Assembly: GCA_025869455.1 (NCBI GenBank) | Contig: JAOZVT010001102.1 | Coordinates: 1 to 30,639, forward strand | DNA length: 30,639 bases | Origin: Prosthecobacter sp. | GTDB taxonomy: Bacteria; Verrucomicrobiota; Verrucomicrobiia; Verrucomicrobiales; Verrucomicrobiaceae | Direction: 5' to 3' | Part shown: in pieces, positions 6,518 through 14,708 of the stretch | Position numbering within the stretch: position 1 is the first letter of the stretch | How the letters are laid out: every line of letters begins with the position of its first letter | The notes under the pieces: generated by a model | What the model was told of the DNA's origin: nothing | What the model saw: only the letters and a program-made list of their open reading frames with translations | Database searches by the model: none | Made by a program: the position numbers and the translations under genes

Positions 6518-7927
6518 ATGTCTGCCCACAATCCAACTCAATGGTTCGCCGTCCGAAAGGAACTTGGCAAAGGCCCTGCCGCCATACTCATGGCCGCGTC
6601 CTTTCTCATTCCCTTTTCGGTCTGGTGCATCGCCGCTTATGGCCCCTTTTGGGATGTGGCTTATGAAGTGACTTTGTCGGCAGAAAGCCCCAGTCTCCAA
6701 GTCGTCCATGTGCCCGGAGAAAAGCTCACCGAAAAGCCCTGGGGGGAATTCAAATCAACGATCGAAGCTGATAATGCTGAGGTTCTAAAAAATAAAGAAG
6801 CTGGACAGCCCACGCTAACCACCACACGACAGAACAAAAAAACACTTCGGCAAATCACCCCCGCAGCTCTTGCCAACGGTTGGTTAGACAAAGGTCAAGA
6901 AACGGATGATGAAAGCATCCGCGAAGTATGGAAAAACTTGGCGGCGGGAAAATTGGATGAGTCCGACCTGGAACTCTCAGCAGAGAATCTGGACATTGTA
7001 AAATCTAACGCGGCGGCCCTGACAGCGGCTGGCACAGAATGGCCGACAGAAAGCCTCCTCAAGCTACTGCCACAGGCAGACTTAAAGTATGCGCGCCCCG
7101 TATATCTCATTGCCCCTCATGAGGTCGCATTATCAGCCTGGAAGAGCCTTCGCGCTAAAACGCCTAAACCTATGGCGGACGGCAGTGAAAGCTCTGAAAA
7201 AAAGACGTTACTACAGCGCTACCAGGAATCTCTGCGCACCATCTTTTTGGGATTCCTTCTGGGCGCTCTGGTCGCGGTTCCCCTGGGCATCATGGCTGGC
7301 ACTTATGATTTTTGTTCGAAGCTTTTCGAACCCTTCGTCGATTTCTTCCGCTACATGCCAGCCCCGGCCTTTGGCGTGGTTTTAATGGCGGTCTTCGGCC
7401 TGGAGCTTGGCCCCAAGATCATGCTGGTCTTTCTCGGAACCTTTCCTCATGCCGTGCTGATGGTGGCCAACACCACGAGGCAACTTGAAAAGCCGTTGCT
7501 CGAAGCGGCTCAGACCTTGGGGGCGAATCAGCGTCAATTGGTCAGGCGGGTTGTCATTCCAGGCATCATGCCCAATCTATACAATGACCTCCGCATCCTT
7601 CTCGGCTGGGCTTGGACTTGGCTCGTCATTGCAGAATTGATGGGCTTCAAGAGTGGTCTCACCGAAATCATTGATACGCGCGGACGCCGTTTTCAATTCG
7701 AGTATGTCTATCCGGCCATTTTGCTCATCGGCATTTCAGGATTCATTACAGACCAAATTCTCTCCGCTTTAAGTCGGGTCTTTTTCCCTTGGACACATAG
7801 CTCCCCTGGACTGCTAGGGCGATTCCTCGGATGGCTAACCAACGGCATCAGAGGCACGCTAACAAGCCTAACCAACAATCGCGAAATCTTAACTCCTAAA
7901 GGGAGTGTCGCAGAACCACTCCCATGA
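6518..7927 (+). CDS. ABC transporter permease with large periplasmic insertion
   Basis: The integral membrane subunit of the importer, 469 residues, far longer than the roughly 250-residue norm for taurine/nitrate permeases. After one N-terminal membrane segment (about residues 20-43) comes a hydrophilic stretch of about 180 residues. This stretch contains charged and helical segments such as NLAAGKLDESDLELSAENLD. The usual permease domain then starts near residue 230 (LLQRYQESLRTIFLGFLLGA). The cytoplasmic coupling loop is clear: EAAQTLGANQRQLVRRVVIP. Its stop overlaps the ATPase start (ATGA). The inserted domain is predicted extracytoplasmic from topology and might contact the binding protein; I do not recognise its fold. 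Confidence 0.88.
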   Translation: MSAHNPTQWFAVRKELGKGPAAILMAASFLIPFSVWCIAAYGPFWDVAYEVTLSAESPSLQVVHVPGEKLTEKPWGEFKSTIEADNAEVLKNKEAGQPTLTTTRQNKKTLRQITPAALANGWLDKGQETDDESIREVWKNLAAGKLDESDLELSAENLDIVKSNAAALTAAGTEWPTESLLKLLPQADLKYARPVYLIAPHEVALSAWKSLRAKTPKPMADGSESSEKKTLLQRYQESLRTIFLGFLLGALVAVPLGIMAGTYDFCSKLFEPFVDFFRYMPAPAFGVVLMAVFGLELGPKIMLVFLGTFPHAVLMVANTTRQLEKPLLEAAQTLGANQRQLVRRVVIPGIMPNLYNDLRILLGWAWTWLVIAELMGFKSGLTEIIDTRGRRFQFEYVYPAILLIGISGFITDQILSALSRVFFPWTHSSPGLLGRFLGWLTNGIRGTLTSLTNNREILTPKGSVAEPLP

Positions 7928-8823
7928 TCGCCACCATTTCAGATCTCGACTATCGCCGACAATCCGCGCCTGTCGCCGCACGTTTTGATCGCATCAAACA
8001 ACGCCCGCATGTGTTGGACGTGGTGGGTTTGCACAAACGCTTTGATGCTTCACATGGTCAAGTCGTCGCCCTGCAAGACATTAACTTTTGCGTGCATCGT
8101 CGTGAGTTCCTTTGCGTCATTGGCCAGAGTGGTTGTGGCAAAAGCACTCTCATCCGCATCCTTGCTGGCCTTGAAACCCCCACGGAAGGGCAAGTGCTCG
8201 TGGATGGAAAACCCGTCAATGGGCCTGGGCGAGATCGCGGCATGGTGTTTCAGGGCTACACGCTCTTTCCTTGGCTCACGGTCAAACAGAACGTCATGTT
8301 TGGTCCGCAGATGGCAGGCAAATCTTCTTCCAGCGCTGAAAGCGAAGCCCGCCAATGGATCTCACTGGTGGGATTGGAGAAGTTTGAGAACAACTATCCT
8401 CACCAGTTAAGTGGTGGTATGAAGCAGCGCGTTGCCATTGCTCGTGCTTTGGCCAATGAACCCCGCATCCTACTCATGGATGAACCCTTCGGTGCGCTGG
8501 ATGCTCAAACACGCGCCCAAATGCAGAACTACCTTCTGCAAATCTGGAAGAACATTGACATCACCATTCTCTTCATCACGCATGATCTCGATGAAGCGAT
8601 CTATTTAGCGGACCGCATTCTGGTGCTGGATGCTCGTCCAGGCCGCGTCAAAGAAATCATCGAAGTGCCCGTACCGCGGCCTCGCGGCATGGAGCAATTC
8701 ATTGAGCCTGAGTTCCTGGCAACCAAGCAACGCATGCAAGAACTCATCCACCCACATTCCCAGCACAAAGACACTCACCTCCCCATTCTCCGCATGACCC
8801 ATGCTGGAGACGATGTGGAGTAG
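7924..8823 (+). CDS. ABC transporter ATP-binding protein (nitrate/taurine class)
   Basis: The ATPase subunit energising the importer at the inner membrane face. In this 299-residue protein Walker A (GQSGCGKST), the Q-loop (MVFQGYTLFPW), signature (LSGGMKQRVAIARAL), Walker B (ILLMDEPFGALD) and H-loop (FITHDLDEAIYLADR) are all intact. About 38 residues precede the conserved VVGLHKRFDA start of the nucleotide-binding domain, and the C terminus extends about 30 residues past the last conserved segment, slightly longer than typical SsuB/TauB. It overlaps the permease gene by four bases and is followed by a 52-base gap before the creatininase-family gene. Confidence 0.92.
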   Translation: MIATISDLDYRRQSAPVAARFDRIKQRPHVLDVVGLHKRFDASHGQVVALQDINFCVHRREFLCVIGQSGCGKSTLIRILAGLETPTEGQVLVDGKPVNGPGRDRGMVFQGYTLFPWLTVKQNVMFGPQMAGKSSSSAESEARQWISLVGLEKFENNYPHQLSGGMKQRVAIARALANEPRILLMDEPFGALDAQTRAQMQNYLLQIWKNIDITILFITHDLDEAIYLADRILVLDARPGRVKEIIEVPVPRPRGMEQFIEPEFLATKQRMQELIHPHSQHKDTHLPILRMTHAGDDVE

Positions 8824-8875
8824 AACACCGAACACTAGGCCGCTTTGAGCCGCCTTTCAGGGATGCTTCATATCC

Positions 8876-9709
8876 ATGTCTCCCGATTCCCAACTCGAAA
8901 CCATCGCCACCGCCGGCCTTAATCGTGCCGCAGTCAAACTAGAGCGCCTCGCGTGGCCTGATGTCGCCGCCATTCAGCAACAGAAGGGTGGACTTCTTAT
9001 CCTACCCACCGGTGCGACTGAACAGCATGGCCCACATTTGCCCATCCAGTGCGATACCATCATCGCTCAAGCGGTCTGCTGGCGAGCCTCTGCCATTACG
9101 GGAATACCAGTGCTACCCGCCTTGCCTTTCACCGTATCGGTGGGGCATACCGCCAAATGGCCAGGCACCTTTTCGTTGCGACATGAAACACACATCGCGG
9201 TGCTCCGTGAGATAGCCGCCTGGGCAGTTGCGACAGGGTGGAAGCGCCTCATCATCGTCAATTCACACTTCGGCAATGACGCCGCCCAGCGAGTGGCGGT
9301 GGATCAAATCCGCACGGAATTTCTCGGGCAATTGCAAGTAGCAGCGAAGAACACCTTCAACCTCGACGACTCTATCTGGCAAGACATGATTGCAGATGCC
9401 GATGATCTGCACGCTAACAAAGCCGAAACGGATCTCTTGCTGCATCTCACGCCTGAACTCGTGCATACGGATCGGAAAGCTGATGATCCTGACCGCACGG
9501 CGGGACTTGTCTTCCCCTACCCTGTCGCCCAGACCAGTCTGAATGGGGTCACTGGTTTTCCAAGCCGAGCTTCAGCAGCAGCAGGCGAAACACTCTTTCA
9601 TCAGATGGGAGATGCCCTGGCCGAAATACTTATCAAAGCCACCACGGAGGACCCTCCATTGCCACCACAAGCCTGGAACGACATCCCCAAACCCTTTCGC
9701 TACGCCTAA
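8876..9709 (+). CDS. Creatininase-family amidohydrolase
   Basis: A 277-residue metal-dependent hydrolase of the creatininase superfamily (creatinine amidohydrolase, FAPy deformylase and mycofactocin MftE relatives). Family motifs in order are LPTGATEQHGPHLPIQCDT (E49, H51, D60 as likely metal ligands), SVGHTAKWPGTFSL near residue 88, IIVNSHFGND with H131, and LHANKAETDLLL with H179 and E184. These support an active binuclear-metal enzyme. The natural substrate is not determinable; creatinine or another cyclic or linear amide of a guanidino compound would fit the neighbourhood. It lies between the importer and the GlnT-like ligases, 12 bases before the latter, so it is probably in the same operon. 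Confidence 0.87.
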   Translation: MSPDSQLETIATAGLNRAAVKLERLAWPDVAAIQQQKGGLLILPTGATEQHGPHLPIQCDTIIAQAVCWRASAITGIPVLPALPFTVSVGHTAKWPGTFSLRHETHIAVLREIAAWAVATGWKRLIIVNSHFGNDAAQRVAVDQIRTEFLGQLQVAAKNTFNLDDSIWQDMIADADDLHANKAETDLLLHLTPELVHTDRKADDPDRTAGLVFPYPVAQTSLNGVTGFPSRASAAAGETLFHQMGDALAEILIKATTEDPPLPPQAWNDIPKPFRYA

Positions 9710-9721
9710 CAAATATTTCTT

Positions 9722-11149
9722 ATGTCAATCAAATCCACCCCCACCTTTGCCGTCCCTGAAAACTTCAAGCCTGAAGCCAGAAAACTATCTGCGGTCAAAA
9801 AAAAGCTGATCACGGCTGGTGTAGAACACTGTTTTTCACTTTATGTGGATATTCATGGTGTTCCTAAAGCAAAAACCAATCCCGTAGCTGCCTTTGAAAA
9901 AATGGCGCTAGGGTCGGAGCTCTTCACTGTCGGGGCCATGGATGGAATGGGCCTCGTCGGTCCACAGGAAGATGAATGTGCCGCCGTGCCTGATCTTGAC
10001 ACCATGGTGATCAGTCCCTGGGACAAAAAGAAGGCGTTTTTCTTTGGAGATCTCTACTACCACGGCTCTCCTTACCCAAATGACAGTCGCCAAATCTTGA
10101 AGCGTCAAATTGATCGTGCTGCCAAGATGGGATTCACCTTTAACGTCGGCCTGGAACCTGAGTTTTATGTTCTTAAGCCAGGTGAAAATGGCGAAAAACC
10201 CAAGGGCTTAGCCAAACATCGTTTCCGCAGCGTCTGCCCAGCTTATGACGTTCATCAGACACTTCAGTGTTTCGATTTCCTAGGCCCCATGAGCCAATAC
10301 ATGAGCGAACTCGGCTGGGGTCTATTCTCCTTCGATCAAGAGGGCGGTCACGGACAGTTTGAATTCGACTATCACTATGCCGATGCACTTACGAGCTGTG
10401 ATCGTTTCATTTTCTTGCGACTCATGGCGCGTCAAGTGGCTGAGTCCATGGGACTCGTGGCCACCTTTGTGCCAAAGCCATTCGCGAATGATTTCCGATC
10501 AGGCAATCACTTCAACATGTCACTCGCTGACACCAAAACTGGAGCCAATCTTTTCGCTCCAGAAGCGAAGCTGAATGAGCTGGCCAAGAAGCATGGCATC
10601 TCCCTATCCAAGCTCGCCTACCACTTCGCAGCGGGCATATTGAAACACGCTCCAGCCATCGTTGCCATCACCTCCCCTACCTACAACAGCTACCAGGGAC
10701 TGATCGCACAAGGTGACATGCCTGACATTTCTTGGGCACCCGTTCTCACCGCTTATGGGAAGAACAATCGCTCCGCCATGCTGCGCCTACCACTGAACCG
10801 CTATTGCATTGAAAACCGTTCCCCTGACATGAGTGTCAATGCCTACCTAGCCGCTGCGGTACAGCTCGCAGCGGGGCTCGAGGGCATCGAACAAAAACTC
10901 GATCCCGGTGAGCCGCTAAATGAAAACTGCTACAACCTCAGCCTGGCCGAACTCCAGAAGCGCGGGGTGAAACTCCTTCCACGCACCCTGCTTCATGCGC
11001 TGGAAGCCTTTGAAGCAGACCCGCTCATGGACACCGTGCTCGGCACTGAATTCAAAAACATCTATCTCAACTGGAAGATGAAGGAGTGGAACGAAGGCTT
11101 CTACCCCATCAATCCAGAGCACCTTGAGCAGCGCCTCACCTTCATCTGA
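9722..11149 (+). CDS. GlnT-type glutamine synthetase-like ligase, paralogue 1
   Basis: A 475-residue member of the glutamine synthetase superfamily, GlnT/type III-like branch, which includes gamma-glutamylmethylamide synthetases. Visible are the N-terminal beta-grasp (FSLYVDIHGVPKAKT), the E-x-E metal motif (NVGLEPEFYV), QFEFDYHYADAL, the catalytic-domain motif SGNHFNMS and the ENRSPD segment. The normally conserved NSYKRL motif is NSYQGL here (Q325, G326), so the arginine that binds glutamate in Salmonella GS (R321) is absent. The downstream paralogue keeps it. This suggests a changed acid or amine substrate. Ordinary glutamine synthesis is therefore unlikely. Its stop shares one base with the next start (TGATG). 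Confidence 0.85.
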   Translation: MSIKSTPTFAVPENFKPEARKLSAVKKKLITAGVEHCFSLYVDIHGVPKAKTNPVAAFEKMALGSELFTVGAMDGMGLVGPQEDECAAVPDLDTMVISPWDKKKAFFFGDLYYHGSPYPNDSRQILKRQIDRAAKMGFTFNVGLEPEFYVLKPGENGEKPKGLAKHRFRSVCPAYDVHQTLQCFDFLGPMSQYMSELGWGLFSFDQEGGHGQFEFDYHYADALTSCDRFIFLRLMARQVAESMGLVATFVPKPFANDFRSGNHFNMSLADTKTGANLFAPEAKLNELAKKHGISLSKLAYHFAAGILKHAPAIVAITSPTYNSYQGLIAQGDMPDISWAPVLTAYGKNNRSAMLRLPLNRYCIENRSPDMSVNAYLAAAVQLAAGLEGIEQKLDPGEPLNENCYNLSLAELQKRGVKLLPRTLLHALEAFEADPLMDTVLGTEFKNIYLNWKMKEWNEGFYPINPEHLEQRLTFI

Positions 11150-11709
11150 TGAATCCTCCCTTCATCCTTCATGATGAGCAATCAGCCCCTGCGGAGTCCC
11201 TCCCCACACTTGAGCATTCGCGCAAAAGCCTTGGCACCATTCCTAACTTAGAACGTGTCATGGCCGAGGCACCGACCTTGCTCAAAGGTTATTGGGCTTT
11301 ATGGGATCTCTTTGATCAAACCAGCTTCAGTCCTGCCGAACGACAAGTCCTTTATCTGGTCGCCAATTTTGAGAATCATTGCACCTACTGTGTCCCCTGG
11401 CACACGCTGCTGGCAAAGTCGGCTAAGCTTGATCCCGCCTGCATCCAGGCCTTGCGAGATGGCACACCCTTGCCTGATCCAAAGCTCAATTCCCTAGCGA
11501 TCTTTACGCGCCAAATGATCGAACATCGTGGCCATCCGCCACAAGAAGCCATGGATGACTTCTTCGCGGCAGGCTGGGTGGCTAGACAGGCTCTGGAAGT
11601 CGTGCTCGGCCTCGCAGTTAAAGTCATGAGTAATTACACAAACGGCATCGCGGGAACTCCGCTCGATGAGCAAGTCAAACATCTCTCCTGGACCAAACCA
11701 ACCTTATGA
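11149..11709 (+). CDS. AhpD-like / carboxymuconolactone decarboxylase-fold protein
   Basis: A 186-residue all-helical protein of the AhpD/CMD family. The signature C-x-x-C-x-x-x-H is intact (NFENHCTYCVPWH: C78, C81, H85), the redox-active pair of AhpD-type proteins. The downstream region (LNSLAIFTRQMIEHRGHPP, then LEVVLGLAVKVMSNYTNGIA) matches the second helical hairpin of the family. Members act as peroxidases or thiol-dependent redox proteins, and many have unknown roles. It is nested between two glutamine-synthetase-like ligases with overlaps at both ends (TGATG and ATGA), so it is probably made in step with them. Its role here is unknown. Confidence 0.83.
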   Translation: MNPPFILHDEQSAPAESLPTLEHSRKSLGTIPNLERVMAEAPTLLKGYWALWDLFDQTSFSPAERQVLYLVANFENHCTYCVPWHTLLAKSAKLDPACIQALRDGTPLPDPKLNSLAIFTRQMIEHRGHPPQEAMDDFFAAGWVARQALEVVLGLAVKVMSNYTNGIAGTPLDEQVKHLSWTKPTL

Positions 11710-13067
11710 AAACAAACGAAGAACTCACCGCCATTCGAGACTCGCTGAAAGCGAAAGGTGTCAAATATTGCATCGGCGCTTACGTGGACATTCACGGTGT
11801 CCCCAAAGGCAAAGTGGTGCCCGTGGACCACTTCCTGGATTTCGCGCATGGCTCAGAACTCTATACAGGCTATGCCCTGGATGGATTAGGCCAAGGCCCC
11901 AGTGATGACGAAATAGCCTCCCTGCCTGATGTGGATCGGATCATCCAACTGCCTTGGCAAAAAGAGGTGGCATGGATGCCTGCGGACAACACATTCAAAG
12001 GTCAGCCTTACGAGGTTAATACCCGTGTCGCCCTCAAGAAAGTTTTGAAACAAGCGGCAGACATGGGCTTGGGCATGAATCTCGGCATTGAGTGTGAAGT
12101 CTTTGTCGTTCGTCAGACCGCCGATGGGAAATTGGAGATTCCGAACAGTGACGAAACCCTGGTCAAAACCTGCTATGATGTGAAACGGTTCATGGATCGC
12201 TTCACTTGGTTAGACAAGGTCGCCACCTGCATCAACGATCTTGGCTGGGATCTGTATTCCTTTGACCATGAAGACGCGTCCTCGCAATTCGAGTTCGACT
12301 TTAAATACAGCGACGCCCTAACCATGTGTGACCGCTATATTTTCTTCCGTTACATGGCCAAGCACTATGCGGCAGAAGAAGGACTCCTAGCCACATTCAT
12401 GCCCAAACCTTTTGCCGACAAAACTGGCAACGGCGCTCATTTTAACATGTCCATGTATGATCTTAAAACGGGGAGCAATCTCTTTGCATGCCCCCATGAG
12501 GATGACCCACGGGGTCTCGGGATTAGCGAGATGGGCTACCACTTCATTGGAGGTGTTTTGAAGCATGGGCGTGCTCTTTGCGCTACCTTTGCCCCCACCG
12601 TCAACAGCTACAAACGTCTCGTTCGCCGTGGACTCATGTCTTATTATAGCTGGGCTCCCGTATTCAACAGTTACGGACGTAATAACCGCACCAACTCCGT
12701 ACGTGTGCCGATGGCTGGAGGCCGTGTCGAATCCCGCAATGCTGATGCTGCCTGCAATCCCTATCTGGCGGCTACTCTCGTTCTCGCCGCTGGGCTCGAA
12801 GGCATTCGTGAAGGCCTGGATCCAGGTAACTCCAATGAAGACAATCTCTATGCACTCAATGAAGCCGAGCTCAAAGCCCGTGGGATTTCCGAGCTGCCCC
12901 GCACGCTCGATGAAGCCGTGCGCGCCTTTGCTGAAGATCCGTTCATCGAGGCAACCCTGGGCACTGAATTGCGAAACGAATTCATCACTTACAAGAGTGA
13001 AGAGTGGCTCCAGTATCATCAACGAGTCAGTCAGTGGGAGATAGATCAGTATGCGCGTCTCTTCTGA
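11706..13067 (+). CDS. GlnT-type glutamine synthetase-like ligase, paralogue 2
   Basis: A 453-residue paralogue of the ligase two genes upstream, with similar architecture. Motifs are YVDIHGVPKGKVVPVDHFLD, NLGIECEVFV (E-x-E), QFEFDFKYSDAL, GNGAHFNMSM, NSYKRL (K303, R304), NNRTNSVRVP and RVESRNAD. Unlike paralogue 1 it keeps the conserved arginine of NSYKRL. It probably ligates a carboxylate (glutamate-like) to an amine using ATP; gamma-glutamylmethylamide synthetase is one precedent within the branch. The pair may be successive enzymes or a hetero-oligomer; sequence cannot tell. It ends the first tight gene run and is followed by a 268-base gap. Confidence 0.86.
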   Translation: MKTNEELTAIRDSLKAKGVKYCIGAYVDIHGVPKGKVVPVDHFLDFAHGSELYTGYALDGLGQGPSDDEIASLPDVDRIIQLPWQKEVAWMPADNTFKGQPYEVNTRVALKKVLKQAADMGLGMNLGIECEVFVVRQTADGKLEIPNSDETLVKTCYDVKRFMDRFTWLDKVATCINDLGWDLYSFDHEDASSQFEFDFKYSDALTMCDRYIFFRYMAKHYAAEEGLLATFMPKPFADKTGNGAHFNMSMYDLKTGSNLFACPHEDDPRGLGISEMGYHFIGGVLKHGRALCATFAPTVNSYKRLVRRGLMSYYSWAPVFNSYGRNNRTNSVRVPMAGGRVESRNADAACNPYLAATLVLAAGLEGIREGLDPGNSNEDNLYALNEAELKARGISELPRTLDEAVRAFAEDPFIEATLGTELRNEFITYKSEEWLQYHQRVSQWEIDQYARLF

Positions 13068-13077
13068 TTCGTATGAC
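13049..13077. promoter_or_regulatory. Candidate operator before the Rieske oxygenase run
   Basis: Read on the minus strand, GTCATACGAAT (plus 13077-13067) matches TTCATACGATT, found at 5391-5381 and 17820-17830, at 9 of 11 positions. A second half-site, GCATAC (plus 13054-13049), lies 16 bases beyond TCATAC, but inside the 3' end of the preceding gene. It sits about 260 bases ahead of the Rieske gene, rather far for direct repression. Function is inference. Confidence 0.3.
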
Positions 13078-13123
13078 GCTGCCGTCGGCACTGGCTCACT
13101 TTGTGCTACATTTGGATAACTGA

Positions 13124-13249
13124 ATGGGATTTAAAAACACAGCGCCGATCACTGACGTTCGCGCCCAGCTCTTACAGCTTGGCGTGACCTTGATCGCCTA
13201 TGTGTATTTGGGATGCAGTGGGGCTTTGATGCCACAGCTTGGAGCCTAA
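13124..13249 (+). CDS. Possible small protein (41 aa) in the gap before the Rieske gene
   Basis: An ATG-to-TAA frame of 41 codons in the 268-base gap 13068-13335. The product would start MGFKNTAPITDVRAQLLQLG and include a modest hydrophobic stretch (VTLIAYVYLG). No clear ribosome binding site and no recognised family. It could equally be a chance frame within an untranslated leader. Apart from this and the candidate operator at 13049-13077 I see nothing in the gap: no T-run terminator and no known riboswitch core. Confidence 0.2.
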   Translation: MGFKNTAPITDVRAQLLQLGVTLIAYVYLGCSGALMPQLGA

Positions 13250-13335
13250 CGGGTCAGAGAAATCTCTCCCCAGGTGGGTTCTGAGTAAGGCTTTAACACG
13301 CCTTTGATTCAATCACTTAGCCCCATCCTTTCTCC

Positions 13336-14694
13336 ATGAAACTTCTCAACGAAACAGCCGTCCGTGCTGCCTGCTCACAGCCCGCAGCGCCCCTTCAATT
13401 TTCCAATCGCACACAAGTGCGTAGCGCGCTCCCAACCTGGAGTGTCGAACAAATCCAAGCTGAAATTCAGCGCATCGCTCAGTTGCCACTGACTCAGGCG
13501 ACCACCCTACCTTCGCAGGCTTACACCAGCCAGGAATTCTTTGATTGGGAGGTGGATCACATTTTTCGCAATGACTGGCTCCCACTGGCTCATGTTTCGC
13601 AGGTTCCAAACATTGGCGATTTCCTGAACATTGACCTTTTGGGTGAACCACTCATCGTCGTGCGGAGTAAAGAGGGTCGTGTTCGCGTGCTATCTCGCAT
13701 TTGCCCACATCGCGCCATGGATATCATGCCGGAGGGTTTTGGTTACAGTGGTCATGGCATCGGCGACGCCAAAGAAGGCCAGCCTGGCTGTGGTCACGCC
13801 CGGCTCTTCATGTGTCCCTATCATGCCTGGACCTTTGAGCTTGATGGCCGACTCAAAGGCTCGCCCGAGATGCAACAGACGGAAGGATTTGAACGTGATT
13901 CTTGGGGATTAAAAGAGTTTCACTGTGAGGTCTGGAATGGCTTTATCATGGTCAATCTGGATGGAAAAGCAGCCCCCCTCAACGAGCGACTTGTCGGTCT
14001 ATCGGAAGCACTTAAACCCTGGAACATTGGCGAGATGAAAATGGCGATTCAGATGGAGTGGGATTGCCCATTCAACTGGAAAGTCTTGGCAGAAAATTTC
14101 ATGGAATCGTATCACCATCTTGGTGCGCATTCCAAGACACTTCAGCCCATGATGCCCGCTAAGACGACCTGGAATGAAGAGGAAAGAGCCGCCTATATCC
14201 GCGCTCATCTTCCTTTGAAACCAGCCATGCGCGAGGAGATGCAACAAGCCGAAGCTCGTGGTGAACACGTGCACGGCATGCCAACCATTGAAGACATGGC
14301 ACCGGAGCTACGGTATGAGTGGAACCTCTTTTTGGTTTATCCCTACCTGCTCATGTCGGCCAATCCAGACCGCGTGATTTTTTATCGCATGCAGCCGCTT
14401 GGGCCGGATCGGATGAAACTGCTCACCACCACCCTTGTTCCAGCCTCCACCATGGAGCATCCCGAATGGCCCACCATGCTGGAGAATGAAACAGCCCGAT
14501 TGCGCGACTTTCATCTGGAGGACATGGAGGTCTGCACAGCCGTGCAACGCGGCTTTTACGCCAGTGGTTATCAGCGAGGTCGGCTCAGCTACTTAGAGAT
14601 GTCAGTTTGGCTGATCCAACGTTATGCCGCCGCACGCATTCGTGGCACTCTACCCGCCACAGACATGCCCCCAGCCCCGGCGCAGAAGCACTAA
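13336..14694 (+). CDS. Rieske non-heme iron oxygenase, alpha subunit
   Basis: A 452-residue oxygenase terminal component that uses an electron-donating reductase (not encoded nearby) to hydroxylate or N-/O-dealkylate its substrate. Rieske ligands are C123-P-H125 and C160-P-Y-H163. The spacing between the two pairs is 34 residues, roughly twice the usual 15-17; the extra part is glycine rich with an additional Cys-Gly-His (152-154). The mononuclear iron site is ENFMESYHHLGAHS with H260 and H265. An Asp or Glu near the LRDFHLEDME segment would be the third ligand. The pairing with an adjacent dehydrogenase suggests oxidation of an N-alkyl group or similar, which is inference. It begins the second gene run of the island. 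Confidence 0.9.
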   Translation: MKLLNETAVRAACSQPAAPLQFSNRTQVRSALPTWSVEQIQAEIQRIAQLPLTQATTLPSQAYTSQEFFDWEVDHIFRNDWLPLAHVSQVPNIGDFLNIDLLGEPLIVVRSKEGRVRVLSRICPHRAMDIMPEGFGYSGHGIGDAKEGQPGCGHARLFMCPYHAWTFELDGRLKGSPEMQQTEGFERDSWGLKEFHCEVWNGFIMVNLDGKAAPLNERLVGLSEALKPWNIGEMKMAIQMEWDCPFNWKVLAENFMESYHHLGAHSKTLQPMMPAKTTWNEEERAAYIRAHLPLKPAMREEMQQAEARGEHVHGMPTIEDMAPELRYEWNLFLVYPYLLMSANPDRVIFYRMQPLGPDRMKLLTTTLVPASTMEHPEWPTMLENETARLRDFHLEDMEVCTAVQRGFYASGYQRGRLSYLEMSVWLIQRYAAARIRGTLPATDMPPAPAQKH

Positions 14695-14708
14695 CAGGAC
14701 ATCCGCTC

